In this document: positions 1 through 9,255 of the stretch, piece after piece
Layout: every line of letters starts with the position of its first letter
Position numbering within the stretch: position 1 is the stretch's first letter
Assembly: GCA_965203535.1 (NCBI GenBank)
Contig: OZ241897.1
Coordinates: 744,001-808,000 of the forward strand
Origin: JAJDTT01 sp022827025
Lineage (GTDB): Bacteria > Acidobacteriota > UBA6911 > RPQK01 > JAJDTT01
Direction: 5' to 3'
DNA length: 64,000 bases
Program-made: the position numbers and the translations under genes
The notes under the pieces: model-generated
Told to the model about the DNA's origin: nothing
The model's database searches: none
Seen by the model: only the letters and a program-made list of their open reading frames with translations

Positions 1-2087
1 GAGTAGCCATTGGTGCTGAACTGGTAAAAAACACCCCAGCCGGCACGGACACTGGTCTTTCCGGTTCCGAACACGTCCCAAGCCAAGCCCAGGCGGGGGG
101 CGAAGTTGTTCTTGTCGGGCATATAGGTCGATCCCGAAATCCCCGGGTCATTTCCATAGGCCATCCCCTCGGGAGCTGTCGGGAAGAGCGTGGACTGGTA
201 TCCCGGTATCCAGGTCGCAATCCTGTCGTCCTGTTCCCGAACGGGATCGTCGTACTGATACCTCAATCCCAGATTGAGAGTAACGTTGTTTGAGACCTGA
301 TAGTCGTCCTGAACGAAGAAGTTCAGGAACCAGGAACGATGATCTTCCCGCTCCAGGAGCAGGAGGAGGTTGCTGACGTGGCCGACCATGAAGTCGCCCA
401 ACGTATTGCCAGTGAGCTCCCCGTTAAAGGTAAACAGTCCCTGGTCGAAATTGGGACGACCCACCATGTGAAGCTTCTCAAAGGAGAACCCGAACCGAAC
501 AGTGTGGTCTCCCTCAGTGACATGGACCGTATCCTGCGCCTGCCACGTGTTGTCGAGTCTCACGTGGTTCCCGAGAAAACTCGAGGAGAGACTGAAACGA
601 CCCACGACATTAATGTTGGGAGGGAACGGAATTTCAGTGTTGACGCCCTGGATTCCGTAGTCAGCCGGTCCCCGCTGATTCGAGTGAAGTTGGGACTCGT
701 CTCGGCGCCCGTATGAAATCTGAGCCTCATTGATCACCCGGGGACTGAATGTGTGCGTGTTTTGCAACGTGGCGTTGTGCACGGAATAGGGCGTCGTCTT
801 GGTGGTCCAGGGAATATTCCCGTCATTTCGGAAGAAGTCCGATTTGTCTCTCCAGAACCGTCCCGTCAGTCGATTGTTCTCGGTGAACTGATGATCCACC
901 CGAATCAGATACTGATCGCCGTTTGATCCCGCGCTCGTATTCAAAGCGAACCCGCCACCCGGAGCATTGGCATTCGGAAGCTCCGAAATCACGTTCAGTG
1001 CGGCCGGGTCCAGCCTGTTGGATGGAATGATGTCCCCCGGGAAACGTTCTCCCGTCACTGGATCGATGGGAGGATTGGAGGAAGCGGAGAAATTTCCCTG
1101 CCGCTCGAGAGCGGAGGGAGGAATGGCGCCTGACATGACTCTTGACTGCCGGATACGGGTTCCCTGGTAGCCAAAGAAGAAGTGGGTCTTGTCCTTGATC
1201 ACAGGTCCGCCCACGGTTCCGCCGAACTGGTTGTACACCAGAAAGGGAGACTCAGGCGCAAAGAAGGAACGGGCGTTCAAGGCGCCGTTGCGGTGGAACT
1301 CGAAAGCACTCCCGTGAAAGCGGTTGGTACCTGACTTGGTAACAACGCTGAAACTGGCCACCGAACCACGGCCTTTCGAGGCATCGTAACTGTTGGTCTC
1401 AGCTCGAAACTCCTTGACCATGTCCGGCGGTGGCATGGGAAGGCCACGAGCTCGTTGGACATTGTTGAACTGGGCTCCGTCCAACTGGAAAGAATTCATC
1501 TGACCGTTTCCACCGCTGATGTTCACGATGATGTCCCGGGTGCCCTGCTCGGGAATCGAAATACGTGCCGCACCCGGAATCAGGGTGATCAGGGCCAAGG
1601 GGTCGCGGCCGGCAAGCGGCAGTTCGTCGACCCTCTTCTCGTCCATGAGGCGACTGATGGACGCGCTTCTCGTCTCCACCTGTATGGCCGTTGAGGCAAC
1701 GGTGACCTCCTCGGCCACCTCGCCGACCCTCAAAACCAGATCGACCCGGGAGTTCTCCTCTACCGTGAGATGAATTCCTCCCATCACCAGTTTCTTGAAC
1801 CCGGACAATTCGGCTTCCACCCGGTAGTCTCCCAAGGGCAGGAGGGTGATCCTGTAGAGTCCCTCATCGTTGGAAAGGGAGGTCCGTTGGAAGCCCGTTC
1901 CTTCGTTGACGGCGACGACCTCGACACCGGGAATCACGCCGCCGGTCTCGTCCTGGACTCTGCCCAGAATCGTCGCGGTCTGTTGCGCCTGCACGGATAC
2001 CGTCGCGACCGCCAGCAACAAGAGCCCCAAAACGATCTGAAGGCAGAGCGGGTTTGACCTCGTGGCCCATACAGTTCTACTTGCCAT
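1..2087 (-). CDS. TonB-dependent receptor, Oar-like (3' part outside window)
   Basis: Read on the minus strand from ATG at 2087, which follows an AAGGAG ribosome site, this frame stays open to the window edge, about 695 codons. It starts with a signal peptide ending near VSVQAQQ. A carboxypeptidase-regulatory-like beta-sandwich follows (ILGRVQDETGGVIPGVEV), then a plug-like region (VDELPLAGRDPLALITLIPG) and the start of the barrel (FHGSAFEFHRNGALNARSFF). This layout is typical of the roughly 1000-residue Oar/CarboxypepD_reg outer-membrane receptors expanded in Acidobacteriota. They are thought to import large substrates using TonB energy; the ligand is unknown. The C-terminal barrel lies to the left of the window. 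It lies downstream of, and in the same direction as, the TPR-CRTAC1-GWxTD operon, separated from it by a repeat cluster. Family is confident; substrate is not. Confidence 0.93.
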   Translation of the reverse strand, partial: MASRTVWATRSNPLCLQIVLGLLLLAVATVSVQAQQTATILGRVQDETGGVIPGVEVVAVNEGTGFQRTSLSNDEGLYRITLLPLGDYRVEAELSGFKKLVMGGIHLTVEENSRVDLVLRVGEVAEEVTVASTAIQVETRSASISRLMDEKRVDELPLAGRDPLALITLIPGAARISIPEQGTRDIIVNISGGNGQMNSFQLDGAQFNNVQRARGLPMPPPDMVKEFRAETNSYDASKGRGSVASFSVVTKSGTNRFHGSAFEFHRNGALNARSFFAPESPFLVYNQFGGTVGGPVIKDKTHFFFGYQGTRIRQSRVMSGAIPPSALERQGNFSASSNPPIDPVTGERFPGDIIPSNRLDPAALNVISELPNANAPGGGFALNTSAGSNGDQYLIRVDHQFTENNRLTGRFWRDKSDFFRNDGNIPWTTKTTPYSVHNATLQNTHTFSPRVINEAQISYGRRDESQLHSNQRGPADYGIQGVNTEIPFPPNINVVGRFSLSSSFLGNHVRLDNTWQAQDTVHVTEGDHTVRFGFSFEKLHMVGRPNFDQGLFTFNGELTGNTLGDFMVGHVSNLLLLLEREDHRSWFLNFFVQDDYQVSNNVTLNLGLRYQYDDPVREQDDRIATWIPGYQSTLFPTAPEGMAYGNDPGISGSTYMPDKNNFAPRLGLAWDVFGTGKTSVRAGWGVFYQFSTNGY

Positions 2088-2288
2088 TGCTAAAAGACTC
2101 CTTGGCAGGGGGTGGATCCTCATGGGCAACCCGCCTCTGATTTCCACCTCGTAGAGGATGCATAGAAAGTTGGAGTTGGCACCCCAAAAGCAAATTAGAA
2201 TCAGTATCGACCAGGGAGACCGGTCGGGTCAAGGGAAAATCGCGACGAAGCGGTCCCATTCCCGTGCGCCGGCCAAACCGGAATGAAC

Positions 2289-2366
2289 GTAGGGGCACCC
2301 TTGCCGTCTTCGCTTCAAGCGGGTTCATGCCGCCAGGAAGAGGGCGACCACAAGGGTCGCCCCTAC
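2289..2366. repeat. REP-like double-hairpin repeat, copy 1a
   Basis: The left arm starts GTAGGGGCACCC and is shortened. The right arm is GGGCGACCACAAGGGTCGCC followed by CCTAC, itself a hairpin with an ACAAG loop. The two arms are inverted relative to each other, giving a bipartite structure like REP doublets (BIME/REPIN). Related copies lie at 2501, 49075 and 57449. Confidence 0.8.
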
Positions 2367-2381
2367 GATACGGACGCGCCA

Positions 2382-2415
2382 GGAAGAGGACGACCACACA
2401 CAGAGTCGCCCCTAC
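2382..2415. repeat. REP-like repeat, single arm (copy 1b)
   Basis: A lone right arm (GACGACCACACACAGAGTCG then CCCCTAC) follows copy 1a after a short spacer. The GATACGGACG spacer occurs after both 1a and 1b, suggesting a tandem duplication of the right arm with its flank. Confidence 0.65.
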
Positions 2416-2500
2416 GATACGGACGGGAATTGTCCGGAGAATGCGGAATCCTTACAAGGAATGACGACCACCCCCAGCGCCCGCAACCAAATTTGAGACC

Positions 2501-2588
2501 GTAGGGGCACCCCTTGTGGGTGCCCTCTTTCGTCGCCGCATCAACTGCCGGCCCGGGGAGGGCGACCACACACAAGGATCGCCCCTAC
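2501..2588. repeat. REP-like double-hairpin repeat, copy 1c
   Basis: The left arm GTAGGGGCACCCCTTGTGGG continues TGCCCTC and folds on itself (GGGCACCC/GGGTGCCC around CTTGT). The right arm GGGCGACCACACACAAGGAT continues CGCCCCTAC. Intact two-arm architecture, 88 bp. Confidence 0.8.
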
Positions 2589-2606
2589 GCCGGAGCCGGA
2601 GCCGGT

Positions 2607-4235
2607 TCAGGGCGTCCGAGCGAGGCCGGTCTCCAGGCTGGAGAGTTCGAATGTCGTAGAACAGATCGCCGAGTGGTCCAGGATCGCGTCGGAAATCGTG
2701 ATTTCGAGCCTGTACTCGCCAGGTCCCAGGTCTTCCAGTTGCAGCGCGTTGGCAACAATGACCCGGTCTCGAAGGCGGAATGTCGAGCCCTTCACACGCT
2801 CGGTCATGGCCTGCGATTTACCGGCGCGGTGCCGGACCTGGTAGTCGATTTTCAGATCCGGTTCGCCGGTCGACCCGTCCAACCCAAAGTTGTACACCTC
2901 GAAATAGACGATGAGCGGTTCACCAGAGCGGTAGCGGCGATCGACTCGAGGGACGACCTTGAAGTGTCCCATCACAAATGGCTCCGCAACGAGCTCGGGA
3001 TCCGCTGCGGATTCGATGCGTCGAGCCAGAAAGACTGCGCTGGTGAGGAGCCGTTCCGAGCTCGGCCGGCCGAGGGACACGCGTTGCGTGGCCGTTCCCA
3101 TCTGCTCGTTGTTGGCGTCTCTGACGACCAGCTCCACCTTGTACAGGCCCGGCTCCAGACTGATCTTCTTTTGATACACCGAATGTTGCCGAGCCAGATC
3201 GTCGAGGTTGGGCAGAAAGGTCGAGACGGTGTCGTCAAATTCGTAGACGATCCGTCCCTGCAGGGAAGTCACAGCACCATAGATATCGACCGTTGCCTTG
3301 TGAGCGCCTGAGTGTTCCTTGAATTGCAGATGGCGATCCTCGATTCTCACCGTAATCGGAACCAGCATCTCCTTCTCGGTCAACCGGATGTGATGAACGG
3401 CCGACTCGACCGGAATGTGGTCAAAGTAAACCTTTGAATTCACGACGCGCTGAAGGTCTTTGAACTTGATCTCGGCAGGCCGGCTCAACTGAAAGATTCG
3501 TTGCAATCTCTGGAACGGCAGATCCTGCATCCGGAGAGTGCCATACATCGGCTGTATCGGATCCGCGACAATCTGGTTGCGTATCCGATCGCCTCGATCC
3601 ATGCTTCCGGAGAGCTCAGCCAGCGTCATCCCGCCGACGCCGCCCACATGCATGAGGGCGTCCTTTTCGTCCGGATTTCGCGCCAGCCGGAATTCTCCCG
3701 TCATGGTCGGATCCACGAACTCGATCTCGACCTCACCGCCGATTCCCTCAATGTAGTCGTAGCGCCAGACCTCAAATGGAAAAGCCGCGGTAAAACCGCC
3801 TCCTTCCCAAGGCTCTCTTCGATAGTGCCCGCCTTGATGCGTCTTCTTGCTGGTGGGAGGCCCGTGCATGATGTAGATTCTTCCCCGGTCCGTCAGCCAA
3901 CCCGCAACTCCTGATTTGAAGTTCTCGTTTGCATAGGCGATTCGCCGAAAATGCTCATCCCGGTACTCGTTGATGGCCGTTCTGAGGTCCGGATCACGAC
4001 GCCTCCAGAACTGCTCGATGAAACTTTCACGTTCGTCATCCGTGCGCAGTTCCTCGAAGGATTTCTTCTCCTGGGGGGTAATGATGTACTTGACGTCCTG
4101 CTCAACCCATTTCTTGTAATAGTCCACAGGCTCCTCCGACTGCTGAGCCCATGGAAAAAGCGATGAAATACCAAAGATGATGCTAAAGATGCCGATCGTC
4201 AGAAGAGGCGACTTCGTGGATTGGTTCTTTTTCAT
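2607..4235 (-). CDS. GWxTD domain-containing exported protein
   Basis: This 542-residue protein begins with a clear signal peptide (MKKNQSTKSPLLTIGIF...). An in-frame ATG at 4274 exists but overlaps the upstream gene and would bury the signal, so ATG 4235 is chosen. The defining GWLTDRGRIYI motif sits at residues 112-122, after a helical segment with the family pattern FIEQFWRRRDPD near 72-83. The C-terminal half is rich in beta strands. GWxTD proteins are known mainly from Acidobacteriota and have no established biochemical function. It is last in a three-gene leftward operon after a TPR protein and a CRTAC1 protein. A paralogue with the same layout lies at 38637. Probably periplasmic or surface-associated; the role is unknown. 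Confidence 0.9.
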   Translation of the reverse strand: MKKNQSTKSPLLTIGIFSIIFGISSLFPWAQQSEEPVDYYKKWVEQDVKYIITPQEKKSFEELRTDDERESFIEQFWRRRDPDLRTAINEYRDEHFRRIAYANENFKSGVAGWLTDRGRIYIMHGPPTSKKTHQGGHYRREPWEGGGFTAAFPFEVWRYDYIEGIGGEVEIEFVDPTMTGEFRLARNPDEKDALMHVGGVGGMTLAELSGSMDRGDRIRNQIVADPIQPMYGTLRMQDLPFQRLQRIFQLSRPAEIKFKDLQRVVNSKVYFDHIPVESAVHHIRLTEKEMLVPITVRIEDRHLQFKEHSGAHKATVDIYGAVTSLQGRIVYEFDDTVSTFLPNLDDLARQHSVYQKKISLEPGLYKVELVVRDANNEQMGTATQRVSLGRPSSERLLTSAVFLARRIESAADPELVAEPFVMGHFKVVPRVDRRYRSGEPLIVYFEVYNFGLDGSTGEPDLKIDYQVRHRAGKSQAMTERVKGSTFRLRDRVIVANALQLEDLGPGEYRLEITISDAILDHSAICSTTFELSSLETGLARTP

Positions 4236-4251
4236 CGTGGTCCAATAACCC

Positions 4252-5943
4252 CTACTTCGAAGATCCCTCTTCAACTACGACGACCTGATTGGCCTGGATC
4301 TTCTCCAGCCGGTCCACCACACCGCTGGACCACGAGATTTCAATCAGGTCGACAACCTGGTTCCTGTCCAGGCCGAAATGCATCCGCATATCGTGGGCCG
4401 AAAGATACGACCCGCCTCCCGTCATCTGGTCGAATCGGGTCTTCTCACCGGCCACGATTCGAACTCTGGATCCGATCCCGTTCCGGTTGCTGGTCTTCCC
4501 CACCAATTGGAGCGAAAGCCAAGCACCGCTGGGGTTGCTCCGATTCACCAACAGTTCCGGAGAGTCATCGATGTTGGTCACGACCAGGTCGGTGTCTCCG
4601 TCGTTGTCGAAATCGCCGAATGCCGTCCCACGACTGACTCTCGTAGTCCGAAAGGCCGGACCTGCGTCCTTTGAGACATCGTAAAAGCGCCCGCCCCGGT
4701 TTTCCAGCAGCTGGTTGGGTTGGGAGTAAGAAATGTTGTTCCGATACCTGGAAATGTCGTCCAAGACGTGGCCGTTGGCGACAAACAGGTCCAAGTCTCC
4801 GTCGTTGTCGTAGTCAAAAAAACCAGTTCCGAATCCGAGCATCCGGATGCTGGCCTTGGCGACACCTTGGACCCAGCGATCATCGCTGAAGGTCTCCTGG
4901 CCCAGGTTCCGATAGAGGCCATTCGTCTCAAGATCGTAATTCGTGACAATGAGGTCGAGCAGCCCGTCACCGTCGACGTCACCGAAATCCGTCCCCATCC
5001 CGGCCTCGGCTTCTCCCGCGGCGTTGAAGCCGGTCAAGGAAAAGTAGCTGATGTCCGTATAGGTCAGGTCTCCATTGTTCTTGAAAAGGAAATTCCGGGT
5101 CTTGTCGTTTGCCACATAGATATCCATCCAGCCATCCGAATCGATATCGGCCATCACCACACCCAACCCTTTTCCTTCAGGATTCGCGATCCCGCTCCGC
5201 TCGCTGATGTCGTCAAAGGTCCCGTCCCCCCGATTCCGATAGAGCCTGTCAGCCACGCCCGCGAAAGCGTCGGGGTCGCAATAGCTGCGCCGGGCCGGTG
5301 CGTCGGCTCCACACACGGGGTGGGTCTCATATCTGAGATCCAAATAGTTGGTAACGTAGAGATCCAAATAACCGTCATTATCAAGATCGAAGAATCCCGC
5401 ACTTTGGCCCCAGAACGGATCATCGACACCTGCCTGCCGGGAGACGTCGGAAAAGGTCCCGTTGCCGAGATTGCGATACATGACGTTGGGACCAAAATGA
5501 GCGACAAAGAGATCGGGCCAACCGTCGTTATCGATGTCACCCACCGCTACGCCCGTTCCGTACCTCCCATACCCTCCCACGCCACTTTCACTCGTGACAT
5601 CCGAGAATCTTCCATTCCCAAGATTGCGGTAAAGGGCGTGTCTCGTTGTCTGGGCCCCTTCACGGCCGGGTTTCCCCGCCCCATTGACCAGGTAGATGTC
5701 AAGCCATCCGTCCTGGTCATAGTCGATCAGGGCGACCCCGGAACCCATGGTCTCGACGAGGTACTTCTGCGGGGAAGCCCCGCTGAAGTGCTTGAACGTG
5801 ATCCCAGCGGCGGCGGTGCGGTCTTCAAAATGGGCGGCGGACGCCCGAGGCGGTTGGGACTGACCCGGAAGTGGTGCTATGAAGAACGAAAAGATCGGAA
5901 ACACCAAACGAAGCATTGCGGTCGGACACCCGGTTGAAACCAC
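4252..5943 (-). CDS. CRTAC1-family protein: FG-GAP/VCBS repeats plus ASPIC/UnbV domain
   Basis: A 563-residue exported protein. A hydrophobic leader (MLRLVFPIFSFFIAPLPG) begins at an internal ATG near 5916, a possible alternative start. The body carries seven calcium-loop motifs of the DxDxDGxxD type (for example DYDQDGWLDIY, DIDNDGWPDLF, DLDNDGYLDLY), expected to form a seven-bladed propeller. The last 80 residues (NGIGSRVRIVAGEKTRFDQM, then GGGSYLSAHD) match the ASPIC/UnbV domain. The family is widespread in Acidobacteriota and Planctomycetes without a defined activity; calcium-dependent surface binding is a reasonable inference. Four bases separate it from the upstream TPR gene and it precedes the GWxTD gene, so the three are probably one transcript. 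Two paralogues lie at 28730 and 49213. Confidence 0.93.
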   Translation of the reverse strand: MVSTGCPTAMLRLVFPIFSFFIAPLPGQSQPPRASAAHFEDRTAAAGITFKHFSGASPQKYLVETMGSGVALIDYDQDGWLDIYLVNGAGKPGREGAQTTRHALYRNLGNGRFSDVTSESGVGGYGRYGTGVAVGDIDNDGWPDLFVAHFGPNVMYRNLGNGTFSDVSRQAGVDDPFWGQSAGFFDLDNDGYLDLYVTNYLDLRYETHPVCGADAPARRSYCDPDAFAGVADRLYRNRGDGTFDDISERSGIANPEGKGLGVVMADIDSDGWMDIYVANDKTRNFLFKNNGDLTYTDISYFSLTGFNAAGEAEAGMGTDFGDVDGDGLLDLIVTNYDLETNGLYRNLGQETFSDDRWVQGVAKASIRMLGFGTGFFDYDNDGDLDLFVANGHVLDDISRYRNNISYSQPNQLLENRGGRFYDVSKDAGPAFRTTRVSRGTAFGDFDNDGDTDLVVTNIDDSPELLVNRSNPSGAWLSLQLVGKTSNRNGIGSRVRIVAGEKTRFDQMTGGGSYLSAHDMRMHFGLDRNQVVDLIEISWSSGVVDRLEKIQANQVVVVEEGSSK

Positions 5944-5947
5944 GAGG

Positions 5948-7429
5948 TCATTTCCTGAGTACAGGATTATTCTTCTCCCCTCGTGCTCTTTGCAGACGCT
6001 CGAAGAGTTCGAATCCTTTGCGTGCCTCTGCAGTTCGACCGAGCTTCAACAGGGCCGTGGCGTGCACGAATCGCGGTTCCGGGTTGGCCCGGTCGAGACT
6101 CATGGCCTGTTCCAACAAGGGAAGAGCCTTCCCCGGATCCCCATTCTGAATGTGACAATGGCTGAGTTCGAGGAGGGCCGCCGGCTCAGGCCGTTCCTTG
6201 ACCACCTGGTTCAGAAGCTCGATCGAATTCCGAAACGCTCCTTCCTTTCGCAGAATCGACGCCAAGTGAAATGCAGCCTGAGCCCACAAGTCCCGATGGG
6301 CGGACGATTCCGAAGCGCTAGCCAGCTTGAGAGATCGCTCAAGCAAGAGTTTGGCCCGGTCGAATTCTCCGTCCAGCTTGAGCGCTGTCGCCAGACTCAA
6401 ATAGGAGCCGGGATGGTCCGGAAATCGCGTCACCAGTTGCCGGGCGTGGTCGACGGCCGCTCGTGCATCCCCCTTCAGATGATAGGCCTCCACCAACTCG
6501 AACGAATATTCGGGGTTTTGGGGAGCCAGTTCCGCTGCCTTGCCAAGAAACCGCAGGCTCTCTTCATGACGTCCTTGTTCAAGTAGAAGCTGCCCCAACA
6601 GAAAGCAGGCATGGGCATGAATCGGGTTGAGTGTCACGACCGACCTCAAGATCGCCTCGGCTCTTGCCCGCTCGCCCATCTTCAGAAGCGCCATGACCAG
6701 TGCCATTCGTGTCTTTTCGGACCTTGGATTGAGGGCCGACGCCCGGTCAAGCGCCCGAACCGCCTCTTCCGGGCGACCGAGTTGAAACAGCGTGACCCCA
6801 AGTCCGTGATTCGCCGAATAGGAATCGGCTTGGACGACCTCCGGCAGTCTCAGGATATTTTCCGCCCTATTCCAATATCCCTTTGACATCAAGAGACTTG
6901 CGAGCGATAGGAGGACCCGTCCATCCTTCGCGTGATTTGCCCGAATCTCGCCCGCGATTCGAATTCCGTCTTCGCCGCGCCCCGTCTCCAGATAGGATCT
7001 GCTCAGGTAGAAGAGGGCCTCCGGATCCTGCTTGATCCGCTGCAGGACGGGTTCCAGAAGAGCGATGCACAGCCCGAAATTGCGCTGTTTGCCATGTAGA
7101 ATCCCCAGCCGAAGGCGCGGCAGCAGGATAGATTCGTCCAACTCGATGGCGCGCCCGTAGGCGCTTTCCGCCGGCGCAATCCGGCCGAGCGATTCCAGAG
7201 CGTATCCCTGTAGGGCATGAGCCATGGCCAGGCGAGGGTCCCGGTCAATGACCTCCTGAGCCGCCGCAACGGCCAGTTGATGCCGGCCGCTATCGATTAA
7301 CTCGATGATCCTCTCGACTTCTTGCCCCGAAGATTGACCTGAGGCCGTGACGACGACGGCCAAACCTGCAAGCAAGAGTGGAATGGGCAGCCGGCGCTGC
7401 CGCTTGACCAGAGAACGATGTTTCACCAC
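5948..7429 (-). CDS. Tetratricopeptide-repeat protein, exported
   Basis: A 493-residue protein starting at tandem GTG codons (7429 or 7426). It has a basic N-terminus, a hydrophobic stretch (LPIPLLLAGLAVVVTASG) typical of a signal peptide, and then about twelve TPR-like helical hairpins to the end (AMAHALQGYALESLGRI, SANHGLGVTLFQLGRPEEAV, AHACFLLGQLLLEQGRHEES). TPR arrays act as protein-binding scaffolds, here presumably periplasmic. It is first in the leftward operon with CRTAC1 and GWxTD genes and divergent from the DUF4838 gene at 7504, so the 74-base gap should hold both promoters. A TPR gene also sits directly before CRTAC1 at 50913, which supports a functional link between the two families. 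Confidence 0.9.
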   Translation of the reverse strand: MVKHRSLVKRQRRLPIPLLLAGLAVVVTASGQSSGQEVERIIELIDSGRHQLAVAAAQEVIDRDPRLAMAHALQGYALESLGRIAPAESAYGRAIELDESILLPRLRLGILHGKQRNFGLCIALLEPVLQRIKQDPEALFYLSRSYLETGRGEDGIRIAGEIRANHAKDGRVLLSLASLLMSKGYWNRAENILRLPEVVQADSYSANHGLGVTLFQLGRPEEAVRALDRASALNPRSEKTRMALVMALLKMGERARAEAILRSVVTLNPIHAHACFLLGQLLLEQGRHEESLRFLGKAAELAPQNPEYSFELVEAYHLKGDARAAVDHARQLVTRFPDHPGSYLSLATALKLDGEFDRAKLLLERSLKLASASESSAHRDLWAQAAFHLASILRKEGAFRNSIELLNQVVKERPEPAALLELSHCHIQNGDPGKALPLLEQAMSLDRANPEPRFVHATALLKLGRTAEARKGFELFERLQRARGEKNNPVLRK

Positions 7430-7503
7430 TATGAATTCAACAGTTCAATTCGATGGCCACTCTTTCACGGCAAGACGTTTCGATCGGGGGATAGGTCAAT
7501 TCC

Positions 7504-9255
7504 ATGAAGCACCATGCCGCGTTGACTCTGTTGGTCCTTGTCACGACGACCTGCAGGATCGCCTCGGGTCCATCGTCGACACCTGACTTGATCTTAGCGC
7601 AAGGCGGCGTGTCGGAGTTGAAGATCGTCGTTTCACCCGCTGCCGAGGCGCCCGTACGGTTCGCCGCCGAGGAACTCCTGCGCTACCTGTCCCAGATCTC
7701 ATCCATAGATATTCTCGTCACGACCGGTCCGGCACGGGGACCGTCAATTCGAGTTGGCCTCGATGACGAGGGGAAGGTCCACGACTCTCTCCGGGGTCGG
7801 CCTGAGGACTCCTTTCTGGTTTGGGTAGACGAAGAAACGCTTCATCTGGGCGGGAACACTCCGCGAGGCACGCTCTATTCAGTCTACTATTTCCTGGAGA
7901 AGTATCTGGATTGCGGTTGGATCAAGCCCGGCGAAGATGTCGTCCCAAAACGAGATTCCATTGTATTGGCGGGGGATACCCGGGATATCCAGAGCCCTGA
8001 TTTCAGTCACCGGAGTGTCAACCTCTATCCGTTTATCGCAGACCGGAATCTTCGCAACGTCGATTGGGCCGCCAAGAACCGTCTCAACTGGATTCATGCC
8101 TGTGCCAACAGTTCCCAACTTTGGGAGGAGTTGGACAGCCGCTCCGAGCTGGTGCCCGAGATCGAGAAACGGGGACTGTTGATCAACTACGGCGGACACA
8201 CCTTCCACAAGTGGGTCCCGCCCGCCCAGTATTTCAGCAGCCACCCGGAGTACTTCAGCGTGCTGGATGGGAAGCGGGACAGCCGGCAGCTCTGCATCTC
8301 GAACCAGGAGGTAGCGGAAGTCGCAGCCCAAAACATCAATTCATTCCTGGATCAGAACCCTGAAATAGACATGGTCGACGTCTGGCTCAGCGATGTCATT
8401 GAGTGGTGCGAGTGCGGGCCATGCGAGGAGATGGAAGGGGGCAAGAGGATCAGTGTTTTCGACCTTCGTGGATCTGTCGAGAGTCGTTCCGACTCGAACA
8501 TCATGTTTATCAACCGAATCGCTGAAGGAGTTGCTGCCCGGCATCCCGAGGTGTTGGTCCAGACGCTGGCCTATTTCATGCTCATGGACGCGCCCCTGAG
8601 AGTCACACCGGCCCCCAATGTCATGGTGGGATTTGCTCCGATCATGAGACAGCCATCGCAGAAGGTAATCAACCGAACCGGTTACTGGTACGCGATTTAC
8701 GATCCTCGTCACGAGGTCAACCGTTCCCGCCTGCGGGAGATCAGGAAATGGCTCGAGATCATCGATCCAAAGCGTTTCTTTACCTACGAGTACTATTCCC
8801 ATTTCAGCACGGCCTTGGCCATGATCAAGCAGGAAACCGCCGCCGAGAACCTGGAAGCCAAGCTCATCGATCCAAGCCAGAGGACGTTTCACGTTTACTC
8901 GGATACTGTCGCCAAGGACATCTGGTACTACACCCAGATCGGAATGGAAGGACTCGGCTCGGAGGAATGGGACTGGAACGAGATCAACATGTACTTCTAC
9001 CCCAGGCTGCTGTGGGATCCAGGGCGGTCCTCGGTCTCGCTATTGGAGGAGTACTGCAGCCGAGCCTACGGCCAAGCGGCTGAGCCGATGACCCTGCACT
9101 GGCTGATTCTGCAGGAATCACGGGAGAAATATCCTGCAGAAAAGAGTCGTTGCCTGGCTATGCTGGACCAGGCGGAGCAAATGACGCAGGACGGTGACGT
9201 GCTGCGGCGCATTGGCGAACTCCGCGAGATTTGGAGCCACATTCCGAGCGGGTGA
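7504..9255 (+). CDS. DUF4838 domain-containing glycosidase-like protein
   Basis: A 583-residue protein with a signal-like N-terminus (MKHHAALTLLVLVTTTC). The next 150 residues resemble the small alpha/beta domain that precedes GH67 and GH20 catalytic barrels (APVRFAAEELLRYLSQISS, then LHLGGNTPRGTLYSVYYFLE). The central region (HTFHKWVPPAQYFSSHPEYF, then WLSDVIEWCECGPCEEM with three closely spaced cysteines) matches DUF4838. The family is assigned to TIM-barrel glycosidase-like proteins, but no substrate is established. It is divergent from the TPR-CRTAC1-GWxTD operon and convergent with a Gfo/Idh/MocA oxidoreductase, a pairing often seen in sugar-catabolic loci. It is distantly similar in architecture to the 858- and 792-residue proteins at 52-57 kb. 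Confidence 0.85.
   Translation: MKHHAALTLLVLVTTTCRIASGPSSTPDLILAQGGVSELKIVVSPAAEAPVRFAAEELLRYLSQISSIDILVTTGPARGPSIRVGLDDEGKVHDSLRGRPEDSFLVWVDEETLHLGGNTPRGTLYSVYYFLEKYLDCGWIKPGEDVVPKRDSIVLAGDTRDIQSPDFSHRSVNLYPFIADRNLRNVDWAAKNRLNWIHACANSSQLWEELDSRSELVPEIEKRGLLINYGGHTFHKWVPPAQYFSSHPEYFSVLDGKRDSRQLCISNQEVAEVAAQNINSFLDQNPEIDMVDVWLSDVIEWCECGPCEEMEGGKRISVFDLRGSVESRSDSNIMFINRIAEGVAARHPEVLVQTLAYFMLMDAPLRVTPAPNVMVGFAPIMRQPSQKVINRTGYWYAIYDPRHEVNRSRLREIRKWLEIIDPKRFFTYEYYSHFSTALAMIKQETAAENLEAKLIDPSQRTFHVYSDTVAKDIWYYTQIGMEGLGSEEWDWNEINMYFYPRLLWDPGRSSVSLLEEYCSRAYGQAAEPMTLHWLILQESREKYPAEKSRCLAMLDQAEQMTQDGDVLRRIGELREIWSHIPSG

Larger units (their letters stand above)
2088..2606. other. Non-coding stretch with repeat cluster
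   Basis: No credible gene is seen between the receptor start and the end of the GWxTD gene. The right two thirds hold three GTAGGGGC-type repeat units, listed separately. The first 200 bases, next to the receptor start, should hold its promoter, but I could not pick a convincing -35/-10 pair. Confidence 0.7.

Noticed and set aside
2289..2588. CRISPR array
   Set aside because: The repeats are inverted pairs with internal hairpins and irregular spacing, without spacers of uniform length or cas genes.
4720..5937. Long plus-strand open frame (405 codons) opposite the CRTAC1 gene
   Set aside because: It is the antisense of the GAC/GAT-rich calcium-loop repeats, which lack stops in that frame; the translation is a low-complexity Val/Ile pattern with no family, and a similar shadow lies opposite the other CRTAC1 gene at 49522-50643.
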